In this document: positions 1 through 5,329 of the stretch, piece by piece
Layout of the letters: each line of letters starts with the position of its first letter
Position numbering within the stretch: position 1 is the stretch's first letter
Assembly: GCA_002394165.1 (NCBI GenBank)
Contig: DGTA01000136.1
Location: 25,222-32,100, forward strand
DNA length: 6,879 nucleotides
Direction: 5' to 3'
DNA from: Lachnospiraceae bacterium UBA4348
GTDB lineage: Bacteria > Bacillota > Clostridia > Lachnospirales > Lachnospiraceae
The notes under the pieces: generated by a model
What the model was told of the DNA's origin: nothing
Databases searched by the model: none
Seen by the model: the letters and a program-made list of their open reading frames with translations, nothing else
Program-made: the position numbers and the translations under genes

Positions 1-172
1 CTTCCTCGACTGCCGGAGCTTCCTCAACTGCAGGAGCTTCTTCAACTGCAGGAGCTTCCTCAACTGCAGGAGCTTCTTCAACCGCCGGAGCTTCCTCAAC
101 TGCAGGAGCTTCCTCAACTGCAGGAGCTTCCTCAACTACAGGAGTTTCCTCAACTGCCGGAGCCTCTTCAAC
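1..172 (-). repeat. 18-bp in-frame tandem repeat encoding VEEAPA hexads
   Basis: Read on the minus strand, nine complete 18-nt units plus a partial tenth run to the window edge, with consensus GTTGAGGAAGCTCCTGCA (Val-Glu-Glu-Ala-Pro-Ala). The first two units are the most divergent; the second reads VEETPV. From the third unit on, every complete unit encodes the same hexad and differs only at synonymous third positions (GAG/GAA, CCT/CCG, GCA/GCG). Three units are identical at the DNA level. This fits recent tandem expansion with protein-level constraint. The total copy number is unknown because the array is cut. The product would be an acidic, Pro/Ala-rich extended spacer. Confidence 0.95.
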
Positions 173-1555
173 ATTCTCCTCGGCCTGTTCCTCACCGGTC
201 CAGTCGAATTCATCCTGCTGGCCAAAGATGGAGTCTTCCGCGTTCTCCTCCTGGGCAGGTGCCGGTTCAGACTCGGGTGCCGGTTCCTGGATCTGGATAT
301 CAGGTGTTTCCACATTGGTGCCTTCAGAATAGGAATCATCCCAGCTGAAGCCCTCGTTGTTATTATCGAAAATGCTCGGCTCTGAAGATGCCGGGGCGGG
401 TTCGGGAGTGTCAATCGCTGCCGCCTGCGCTGCTTCCTCTGTCTCAACGATCTCCTGGACGTCAACTCCCGCATCTTCCAGGACTTCCGTATATCCGTCC
501 ATAGCTTCTTCCGATGTGGCGTCGATCACAGTGTCTTCACCGAAAGCCTTGTCATCGGTCGAATTGAAGATGCTGATGGCCATCTCCACAACGGTCGTAT
601 TATTGTTGTTGTTCGTGTTGTTGTTTGTATTATTGTTGGTATTGTTATTCGTGTTATTGTTAGTGTTTGTATTTTCGTTCGTGTTATCGTTCGTGTTTTC
701 GTTCGCGTTCGCGTTGTCAGCCGGTGCGCTGCTCTCCTCTTCCAGGCGCGCCGCAATATCCTCGACCGAAGAGCTGATTCCCTTCACCCCGTCATCGATG
801 CGCTTCAGGGTCTCTTTCATCTCTTCATAATCATAATCCTGGTCAGCGATGCGCTGCGCCAGATCCTGGAGCATATCAAAGTTTTCTGCAGTCATTTCCG
901 GAACTTCCGAGCTTCCGACCGCCTGTTCCACGATCGTAGCGACCTGTTCGGGCTCCTTGACCTGGTTCTCAACGATCTGTGTCTTGATGTCGTTGATGAT
1001 CTGTGTAGCGGTATTCTGACCCACCTGGCTTGCGATCTGTTCGGTAGTGATCAGCTCCTGCGTCGCAATGTCCTTCTTTACAGGATCAAGCCTGGTACCG
1101 ATGGCATACTCATAAGCCATCATAACACCCGTCAGGGCGCCTGTGCCCGATACTTCAAACGGGGCAGCAGCCAGCACTTCACAGTTGACGACGCCTGCCG
1201 TGGAAAGCGTGGAGGCAATCATTTTGCTGGTCACATAGTTCATATTAGCGGTTTTGACCTGGATGCCGCCTGCCGTGGTCGGATTGACCAGCGCGCAGCT
1301 GATCGTCCTGGTACCGATCTGTTCGATCGGGATGTAACCTCCGAGGTGATTCCGTTCATCCGTATTGGTAACATAGATCGTATCGATCGCTTTCCCCTGG
1401 ATGCCGAAATACCGGAGCACCATATCGATCTGTTCCTGAGACAGGTCCGCCCCGAGGGCTACCACCTTGTGTCCGTCGGCAAAAGCCGTTAACGGTGCGG
1501 ACAGGATGGCGATCAGACCGGCCATCAGAAATAATCCCAGTAATCTTTTCTTCAT
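1..1555 (-). CDS. Secreted DUF1002 protein with long repetitive acidic tail (3' end cut off)
   Basis: The frame is open from an ATG at 1553-1555 to the left edge, giving 518 visible codons and no stop. AAAGGGG (1564-1570) sits 8 nt upstream of the ATG. Residues 1-26 form a signal peptide: MKKR, a hydrophobic core, then Ala-Phe-Ala with likely cleavage before Asp27. Residues 27 to about 262 match the DUF1002 family (B. subtilis YpuA type), including the segments VTNTDERNHLGGYIP, EQIGTRTIS, and AAAPFEVSGTGALTGVM. A heptad-like charged stretch follows, then an Asn/Thr linker (281-319), an acidic Glu/Pro/Ala region with two SIF...FxW motifs (394-405 and 442-452), and hexad repeats from 462. The protein is inferred to be exported. 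The biochemical role of DUF1002 is unknown to me. As I recall, family members mostly end soon after the domain, so the 250+ residue tail is extra. Any cell-wall anchor would lie outside the window. The family call is firm; function is not assigned. Confidence 0.9.
   Translation of the reverse strand, partial: MKKRLLGLFLMAGLIAILSAPLTAFADGHKVVALGADLSQEQIDMVLRYFGIQGKAIDTIYVTNTDERNHLGGYIPIEQIGTRTISCALVNPTTAGGIQVKTANMNYVTSKMIASTLSTAGVVNCEVLAAAPFEVSGTGALTGVMMAYEYAIGTRLDPVKKDIATQELITTEQIASQVGQNTATQIINDIKTQIVENQVKEPEQVATIVEQAVGSSEVPEMTAENFDMLQDLAQRIADQDYDYEEMKETLKRIDDGVKGISSSVEDIAARLEEESSAPADNANANENTNDNTNENTNTNNNTNNNTNNNTNNNTNNNNNTTVVEMAISIFNSTDDKAFGEDTVIDATSEEAMDGYTEVLEDAGVDVQEIVETEEAAQAAAIDTPEPAPASSEPSIFDNNNEGFSWDDSYSEGTNVETPDIQIQEPAPESEPAPAQEENAEDSIFGQQDEFDWTGEEQAEENVEEAPAVEETPVVEEAPAVEEAPAVEEAPAVEEAPAVEEAPAVEEAPAVEEAPAVEE
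599..715 (-). repeat. Asn/Thr-rich low-complexity linker in the DUF1002 gene
   Basis: Codons 281-319 are almost entirely Asn, with Thr, Glu, Asp and Ala. They begin with an NANENTND-like section and pass into a regular four-residue TNNN period (about four copies) ending in five Asn. The 12-nt period mixes AAC and AAT and uses ACG, ACA and ACC for Thr, so this is not a simple perfect microsatellite. It marks the boundary between the folded DUF1002 domain and the tail and is expected to be disordered. On the opposite strand it generates a spurious Leu/Val/Phe-rich open frame. Confidence 0.9.
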
Positions 1556-1609
1556 TTCTGATACCCCTTTCAACTCCATATTGCATGGTATTTTTTGTAA
1601 ACCACGAAA

Positions 1610-1638
1610 ATTATAGCATTTGGAAACTTAATTCTCAA
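1610..1638 (-). promoter_or_regulatory. Extended -10 sigma-A promoter for the DUF1002 gene
   Basis: On the minus strand, TTGAGA (1633-1638, five of six matches to TTGACA) is followed by a 17-nt spacer (1616-1632) and a perfect TATAAT (1610-1615). A TGC extended -10 element lies immediately upstream of the TATAAT (1616-1618). Transcription should start near 1603, giving a leader of about 48 nt that carries the AAAGGGG ribosome binding site. This is seen directly as consensus matches; activity is inferred. Confidence 0.8.
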
Positions 1639-1697
1639 TAGAATGAGCCTTCTTTGAAACAATAATTTCTTATGCTTTTCTTAACACGCACTGCCGG

Positions 1698-1711
1698 CGA
1701 ACAAATGTTCC
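1698..1711. promoter_or_regulatory. LexA operator (SOS box)
   Basis: CGAACAAATGTTCC matches the Gram-positive SOS box consensus CGAACRNRYGTTYC at every position, with the GAAC/GTTC half-sites inverted around AAAT. It lies 8 bp upstream of the lexA -35 element and 59 bp beyond the -35 of the divergent DUF1002 promoter. The natural reading is LexA autoregulation. It is the only full GAAC-N4-GTTC site I noticed in the window. Confidence 0.9.
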
Positions 1712-1719
1712 CAAACAGA

Positions 1720-1748
1720 TTGTCAACCCTCATCCTTTCTGGTATAAT
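1720..1748 (+). promoter_or_regulatory. lexA promoter, sigma-A type
   Basis: TTGTCA (1720-1725, five of six matches) is separated by exactly 17 nt from a perfect TATAAT (1743-1748). The expected start site is near 1755, leaving a leader of about 29 nt before the ATG at 1784. The SOS box immediately upstream makes LexA-controlled expression likely. Confidence 0.85.
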
Positions 1749-1767
1749 CAGAAAAAACAGCAAGCAG

Positions 1768-1774
1768 AAAGGTG
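1768..1774 (+). promoter_or_regulatory. lexA ribosome binding site
   Basis: AAAGGTG ends 9 nt before the ATG at 1784. The in-frame alternatives GTG 1772 and ATG 1775 overlap or touch this site and cannot use it, so the 1784 start is preferred. Confidence 0.7.
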
Positions 1775-1783
1775 ATGATCACC

Positions 1784-2404
1784 ATGTCATACGGTCCTGT
1801 CAGCAAAAAACAGCTTGAAGTCCTGGAATACATAAAAAAGGAGATCCTGCGCCGCGGTTTTCCTCCCGCAGTCAGGGAGATCTGCCAGGCGGTCGGCCTT
1901 AAGTCCACCTCCTCCGTCCATGCTCATCTCGAGTCTCTCGAGAAAGCCGGCTATATCCGGAGGGATCCATCCAAGCCGCGTGCGATTGAGATCCTGGATG
2001 AGGAGTTTGGCCTGACCAGGCGGGAAATGGTCAATGTGCCGCTGATCGGCACCGTCAGAGCCGGCGAGCCGATCCTGGCCCAGGAGAATATCACGGATTA
2101 CATTCCCATTCCGGCCGATTATATGCCAAACAATCCCAGCTTCATGCTTCGTGTAAAGGGTGAAAGCATGATCAATGCAGGCATTTTTGACGGTGACTGT
2201 CTTCTGGTGAGCCGGACACCCGTTGCCGGCAACGGGGATATTGTCGTCGCCCTTCTCGAGGACTCGGCCACAGTCAAGACATATTATAAGGAAGAAGGTC
2301 ATATCCGCCTTCAGCCCGAGAATGACGACATGGATCCGATCATCGTCAACGGCGATGTCGACATCCTGGGCAAGGTATTCGGCGTCTTCCGCCTGTTCAG
2401 ATAA
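1784..2404 (+). CDS. lexA: LexA repressor, self-cleaving SOS regulator
   Basis: This 206-residue protein is of normal LexA length. It represses SOS genes as a dimer and is inactivated when RecA filaments on single-stranded DNA stimulate autocleavage. Residues 7-70 form the winged helix-turn-helix domain, with the recognition region near GLKSTSSVHAHLESLEKAGY (38-57). The cleavage bond is Ala93-Gly94 (VRAGEPI). The S24 peptidase-like domain carries Ser128 (KGESM) and Lys165 (ATVK) as the catalytic dyad. The spacings (35 from the cleavage site to Ser, 37 from Ser to Lys) equal those of the E. coli enzyme (84/119/156). No key residue is missing. The gene is transcribed alone from the promoter at 1720-1748, with an SOS box upstream, and ends at a hairpin terminator. 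Starts four or three codons earlier are possible but lack a usable ribosome binding site. Confidence 0.98.
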   Translation: MSYGPVSKKQLEVLEYIKKEILRRGFPPAVREICQAVGLKSTSSVHAHLESLEKAGYIRRDPSKPRAIEILDEEFGLTRREMVNVPLIGTVRAGEPILAQENITDYIPIPADYMPNNPSFMLRVKGESMINAGIFDGDCLLVSRTPVAGNGDIVVALLEDSATVKTYYKEEGHIRLQPENDDMDPIIVNGDVDILGKVFGVFRLFR

Positions 2405-2417
2405 AACTTCAACCGAA

Positions 2418-2450
2418 AAGAGGACGGTCCCGCGGGATCGTCCTCTTCTT
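2418..2450 (+). terminator. Intrinsic terminator after lexA, probably bidirectional
   Basis: The arms 2418-2430 and 2435-2447 form a 13-bp stem (one G-T wobble) with a CGCG loop, starting 13 nt after the lexA stop and followed by a T-rich but interrupted run (CTTCTTTATC). On the minus strand the same stem lies 13 nt beyond the stop of the SseB-family gene and is followed by TTTTCGGTT, so it can also end the convergent operon. Confidence 0.85.
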
Positions 2451-2460
2451 TATCAGTATT

Positions 2461-3276
2461 TTATTCTTCTTCGCCCTCTTCTTCAAACTGCCCCGGCAGT
2501 GTCTCGAGAAGCTCCCTGGACATGATCAGGTGGAAACCGGCCGGATTGAGCATATAGCCCTTGACTTCCTTCGAAAGTGTCTTGGCCAGACCTGAGAAAT
2601 TTACCGGCAGAGCCGCCAGCTGTTTTCCCTTGGCATACTTTCCCAACTCCATCGTATCTGTGAAGATGGGGATCAGCAGATCTCCGTTGTTCATTTTCAC
2701 AATGGGGACCTTGTATTCCCGGTTCTTGATCTTGTCGGCCACGGAGCCGGGCCCTTCATTGAGGTCGACCGGAAGCATGTAGACCGCCCTGAGCATATTG
2801 GAAGCCAGCTCCTCCTGGTATTCTTCCAGTTTCTCCTTATCCTGCACATCTGCCGGACGATTGGATTCCTGGGAGAAATACATGCCCGTCAACACAAGGG
2901 CGTCATTGACGAGAGGCTTTCTCTGGGGCGGAAGGTTCGAGTAATCGGGCTTTGGCTGGAGCTGCTCGAGTTCGAGTACCGTCTCTCGCGAATCCTCCAC
3001 GATAACGACCTCGTTCACGCCCATGGACCAAAGAGACCGGAAAAAGGCCTGGAACAATTTGTTCGGATATTTTACCGCACGGATGGCGTATTTCTTTTCA
3101 AGATACGGCTGGGCAAATTTCTTTACCTGCTCCTCGCTGTCAAAGACCCAGATCCTGTCGTTGAACGTCTCCTCATCGCATACCACGAACGGCATATTAG
3201 AGGCGGCGCTGAAAGCGACGAACAGGGCTGTTTTCTTGAGAAACTTTTTAATGAAAAAACTGTTGTCTACTGTCAT
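2461..3276 (-). CDS. SseB-family protein
   Basis: The 271-residue predicted cytoplasmic protein has no signal peptide. Residues about 195-262 (NNGDLLIPIFTDTMELGKY, then LAALPVNFSGLAKTL, then GYMLNPAGFHLIMSRELL) match the SseB N-terminal domain family, named after E. coli SseB (enhanced serine sensitivity). Residues about 18-95 resemble a second, more divergent copy with strand/helix segments such as DRIWVFDSEEQVKKFAQPYL and VNEVVIVED. A charged linker (about 105-155) joins the halves, and the C-terminus is acidic (EEEGEEE). The molecular function is not established. The start ATG is preceded by AAGGAG (3289-3294) at a rather long 12-nt spacing. It is the last gene of the minus-strand operon, 23 nt after rsfS, and converges on lexA. 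The family assignment is good; its role and any link to its neighbours are unknown. Confidence 0.8.
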   Translation of the reverse strand: MTVDNSFFIKKFLKKTALFVAFSAASNMPFVVCDEETFNDRIWVFDSEEQVKKFAQPYLEKKYAIRAVKYPNKLFQAFFRSLWSMGVNEVVIVEDSRETVLELEQLQPKPDYSNLPPQRKPLVNDALVLTGMYFSQESNRPADVQDKEKLEEYQEELASNMLRAVYMLPVDLNEGPGSVADKIKNREYKVPIVKMNNGDLLIPIFTDTMELGKYAKGKQLAALPVNFSGLAKTLSKEVKGYMLNPAGFHLIMSRELLETLPGQFEEEGEEE

Positions 3277-3299
3277 GAACGGTATCTTCTCCTTCTGTT

Positions 3300-3668
3300 T
3301 TATTCCTCTTCCGGCAGATCACTGAGCGAGATGGATTCGCCGTCCCTCCAGATCCTTTCCAGATCATAGAACAGCCTGTTCTCGCGGTCAAAGAGATGGA
3401 TGATGATATCGCCGTAATCAAGCAGGATCCAGTTGGCGCTCTGGTAGCCTTCCTTCTGCCTGATCTCAAAGCCCTTTTTCTCCATCTGCTCTTCCACATT
3501 CTCTGCCAGCGCCTGCATCTGCGCACGGTTATTGCCCGATGCGATCAGGAAATAATCAGCGATCACACTGACCTTTTCGATATTGATAAGCTTGATATCC
3601 TCAGCTTTTTTCTCTTCAAGTGCCAGATAAGCGGTCCTTGCCATCATGCTCGAACGATTGTCTGCCAT
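3300..3668 (-). CDS. rsfS: Ribosomal silencing factor RsfS (YbeB/iojap family)
   Basis: The 122-residue protein has the family's usual length. RsfS binds L14 (uL14) on the 50S subunit and blocks 30S joining when nutrients are short. The hallmark segments are present: VSVIADYFLIASGNNRAQMQ (residues 33-52) and, near the C-terminal end of the domain, the WILLDYGDIIIHLF stretch followed by RLFYDLERIW. The ATG at 3666-3668 is preceded by AAAGGAG (3676-3682) at 7 nt. That site lies inside the last codons of yqeK, with only 3 nt between the two genes, so translation is probably coupled. In-frame Met8 and Met9 are poorer starts. Confidence 0.97.
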   Translation of the reverse strand: MADNRSSMMARTAYLALEEKKAEDIKLINIEKVSVIADYFLIASGNNRAQMQALAENVEEQMEKKGFEIRQKEGYQSANWILLDYGDIIIHLFDRENRLFYDLERIWRDGESISLSDLPEEE

Positions 3669-3671
3669 GTT

Positions 3672-4298
3672 TCAGCTCCTTTCAGCGATAACTAAGTTCT
3701 GTTTCAGCGTTTCTCTTTTTTCGACCAGTGTTTTGTAAAATTCATACGCCCGGACCGTCGTCTCGTCCACGGCCTGCCCGCTTCCCTTGTCAAGGTATCT
3801 GAGCGTGTCGTCGAGCGTAAGATAGACAGCCAGATCAAGGTCCCTGAAAGCGACGAATCTCACTGTTTCCAGCGACGGTGCCTTGTTCCTGTGGGGTTCG
3901 ATGTAATCGGCCATATAGATGATCTTTTCCAGGGTCGTCATATCCGGCTTGCCGGTCGTATGCCAGCGTATGGCTCCGATCACCGCCGGATCCGTGACGC
4001 CGTACCTGACCTTGGCCAGATAAGCTCCCAGCTTGGCGTGGAGCAGCTGAGGCGCTTTCTTTTCCGTCTCCGTCACGGGGATCTTGTATCTTTCACACAG
4101 CCGGATCTTTTTATCATTGGGAATGCATTTCGCACAGTCATGCAGAAGTCCCGCAAGGCGCGCCGAATAAAGATCCGTCTCGTAGCACATGGCCAGAGCG
4201 GATGCAGTATAGGATACAGATATGGTGTGACGATAGCGTTCCTCGTCCAGTTCTTTTCTTATCTTTCTGTCGATCTTTTCAAGGCTGTCCTGTGGCAT
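3672..4298 (-). CDS. yqeK: YqeK, HD-domain dinucleoside tetraphosphate hydrolase
   Basis: From the ATG at 4296-4298 the product is 208 residues. YqeK enzymes are metal-dependent HD hydrolases that split Ap4A-type dinucleotides symmetrically. All expected metal ligands are visible: His24 (RYRHT), His53-Asp54 (GLLHDCAK), His87 (LLHAKLGA), His113 (IRWHTTG) and Asp131 (MADYIEP). The gene sits directly after nadD and before rsfS, as in many Firmicutes. The start is uncertain. An in-frame TTG at 4308-4310 would overlap the nadD stop and add four residues. AAAAGG near 4315-4320 is close to the TTG (about 4 nt) but about 16 nt from the ATG. Function is assigned by family; the catalytic residues are intact. 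Confidence 0.95.
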   Translation of the reverse strand: MPQDSLEKIDRKIRKELDEERYRHTISVSYTASALAMCYETDLYSARLAGLLHDCAKCIPNDKKIRLCERYKIPVTETEKKAPQLLHAKLGAYLAKVRYGVTDPAVIGAIRWHTTGKPDMTTLEKIIYMADYIEPHRNKAPSLETVRFVAFRDLDLAVYLTLDDTLRYLDKGSGQAVDETTVRAYEFYKTLVEKRETLKQNLVIAERS

Positions 4299-4306
4299 AT
4301 TATCTG

Positions 4307-4936
4307 TCAATCATCCTTTTCATTCCGGTAGATCCGGTTGGTTTCTATATAGGAGATCACGCTGTCCGGAAGATAATAACGGCAGCTTAACCCTCCCGCG
4401 AAGCGGCGGCGCAGCTCGGTGGAAGAGATTTCCATGTTCGGGACGTTCATCAGCAGCACCCTCGCATTGTATCGCTCCCTGACCCTGTCAGCCTGCTTTT
4501 CCAGCTCCTCCATGGTCATGTCATTGCGGACGGCGACCGTAAGGACCGCCAGGTCGGCAATGATCTGGGGATTTCTCCAGTCATCGAACTGAAGTAGCGA
4601 ATCCGCGCCCATGATAAAGTAGTATTCCGTATCCGGATGGGACTGCCTGAGCCGGCGCAGCGTTTCATTCGTATAAATATAGCCTTCTCTTCCCATCTCC
4701 TCAAGAGAAAGCTCAAAATGCGGGTTGGAAGCGATGGCAAGCTCTGTCATGCGGATCCGGTGCTCATTCGAAGCGCGGTCTCCTTTATCCCTCTTATGAG
4801 GCGGGTTCCCGGACGGCATGAAAAGAACGCTGTCCAGTGAGAACTGTTCGAAGGCACACTCTCCCAGGATAAGATGACCGATATGGATCGGATCGAAGGT
4901 GCCTCCCATGATACCGACCCTGCGCATTTCGCTCAT
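4307..4936 (-). CDS. nadD: Nicotinate-nucleotide adenylyltransferase NadD
   Basis: This 209-residue enzyme transfers AMP from ATP to nicotinate mononucleotide, forming deamido-NAD in cytoplasmic NAD synthesis. The nucleotidyltransferase signature GGTFDPIHIGH spans residues 11-21. GNPPHK (43-48), the substrate-site segment FIMGADSLLQFDDW (107-120) and the C-terminal ISSTELRRR (170-178) are all conserved. The frame stays open upstream as far as 5110, but that extension overlaps yhbY and does not look like NadD. The ATG at 4934-4936 has GGAGG (4945-4949) at 8 nt and places the signature where the family has it. It lies 25 nt after yhbY, and its TGA stop is immediately adjacent to or overlaps the yqeK start region. 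Confidence 0.97.
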   Translation of the reverse strand: MSEMRRVGIMGGTFDPIHIGHLILGECAFEQFSLDSVLFMPSGNPPHKRDKGDRASNEHRIRMTELAIASNPHFELSLEEMGREGYIYTNETLRRLRQSHPDTEYYFIMGADSLLQFDDWRNPQIIADLAVLTVAVRNDMTMEELEKQADRVRERYNARVLLMNVPNMEISSTELRRRFAGGLSCRYYLPDSVISYIETNRIYRNEKDD

Positions 4937-4944
4937 AGACTTTT

Positions 4945-4949
4945 CCTCC
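4945..4949 (-). promoter_or_regulatory. nadD ribosome binding site
   Basis: GGAGG on the minus strand lies 8 nt before the ATG at 4934-4936. It fixes the nadD start and argues against the 58-codon upstream extension of the open frame. Confidence 0.85.
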
Positions 4950-4961
4950 GCGCTCCGCCTG

Positions 4962-5252
4962 TCAGGGAAGCACGATCTTTTTCTTATTGTCTTTTCCTTC
5001 CCTGTACAGCACGATCTTCTTGCCGATGACCTGCACCACCTGGCTGTGTGTGCGCTCGGCAAGGATCTGGGCCATTTCATGGGGATCCTGTACACAGTTT
5101 TGAAGCACACTGATCTTGACCAGTTCGCGGGCCGCCAGCGCTTCCTCGACCCCTGCCGTCACCTCTGCCGTCAGCGTCGCTTTACCGATCTGGCAGATGC
5201 TGGGCATGGTCATGGCCAGTCCCTTCAGGTAAGCTCTCTGTTTGCTTGTCAT
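4962..5252 (-). CDS. yhbY: YhbY-family CRM-domain RNA-binding protein
   Basis: The 96-residue protein is a single CRM (chloroplast RNA splicing and ribosome maturation) domain, as in E. coli YhbY and B. subtilis YqeI, which associate with pre-50S ribosomes. Visible signatures are KQRAYLKGLA (4-13), VEEALAARELVKISVLQNC near the centre, and SQVVQVIGKKIVLYRE toward the C-terminus. The loop normally written GKGG reads Gly23-Lys-Ala-Thr26, so the second glycine of GxxG is absent. The ATG at 5250-5252 is preceded by AGGAG (5260-5264) at 7 nt. It is the first gene of the five-gene block and likely has its own promoter at 5288-5317. The family call is secure; the detailed role is inferred from homologues. 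Confidence 0.95.
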   Translation of the reverse strand: MTSKQRAYLKGLAMTMPSICQIGKATLTAEVTAGVEEALAARELVKISVLQNCVQDPHEMAQILAERTHSQVVQVIGKKIVLYREGKDNKKKIVLP

Positions 5253-5287
5253 AAATAAACTCCTGTCGATAAGGATTGATAAACGTA

Positions 5288-5317
5288 ATTATATCATAGG
5301 AACCGGTTTATTGACAG
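5288..5317 (-). promoter_or_regulatory. Candidate promoter for the yhbY-nadD-yqeK-rsfS-SseB operon
   Basis: On the minus strand a perfect TATAAT (5288-5293) with an adjoining TGA extended -10 (5294-5296) follows a weak -35, CTGTCA (5312-5317), at 18 nt. Shifting by one base gives TGTCAA at 17 nt. The extended -10 compensates for the poor -35. The start would be near 5281, leaving a short leader with the yhbY AGGAG. Read-through from obgE is also possible. Confidence 0.6.
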
Positions 5318-5329
5318 ACCGATTCCTAT
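5296..5329 (-). other. 12-bp hairpin overlapping the obgE stop codon
   Basis: In minus-strand RNA, AUAGGAAUCGGU (5318-5329) pairs with ACCGGUUCCUAU (5296-5307) around a 10-nt loop (5308-5317), with one U-G wobble. The obgE TAG stop (5326-5328) lies in the 5' arm. No U-run follows (GATATAATTACG), so it is not a standard intrinsic terminator. It could be a weak terminator, a processing or stability element, or simply DNA overlapping the yhbY promoter. Confidence 0.65.

Noticed and set aside
1..172. CRISPR-like or regulatory DNA repeat array
   Set aside because: Units are contiguous 18-mers without spacers, keep the reading frame, and vary only at third codon positions from the third unit on, so they are protein-coding tandem repeats.
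357..830. Plus-strand open frame of 157 codons with a Leu/Val/Phe-rich membrane-like stretch
   Set aside because: It is the antisense of the Asn/Thr linker: AAC/AAT codons read backwards give GTT/ATT and frame-shifted Leu/Val. There is no ribosome binding site, and the opposite strand encodes a clear DUF1002 protein.
1698..1726. Minus-strand TTGACA (1721-1726) as a second promoter for the DUF1002 gene
   Set aside because: At the correct spacing the -10 position reads TGTTCG, part of the SOS box, which is not a plausible -10. The TATAAT promoter at 1610-1638 is far better.
1929..1943. Doubled CTCGAG palindromes in lexA
   Set aside because: They encode ordinary LexA residues (HLESLEKAG) in the DNA-binding domain, and there is no other sign of a site.
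1787..2302. Minus-strand open frame of 171 codons opposite lexA
   Set aside because: lexA on the other strand has intact cleavage and catalytic residues plus its own promoter and terminator. The antisense frame lacks a ribosome binding site and a recognisable domain.
4937..5110. 58-codon N-terminal extension of nadD
   Set aside because: It overlaps yhbY in another frame, is Arg/Ser-rich with no family similarity, and the GGAGG at 4945-4949 supports the ATG at 4934-4936.
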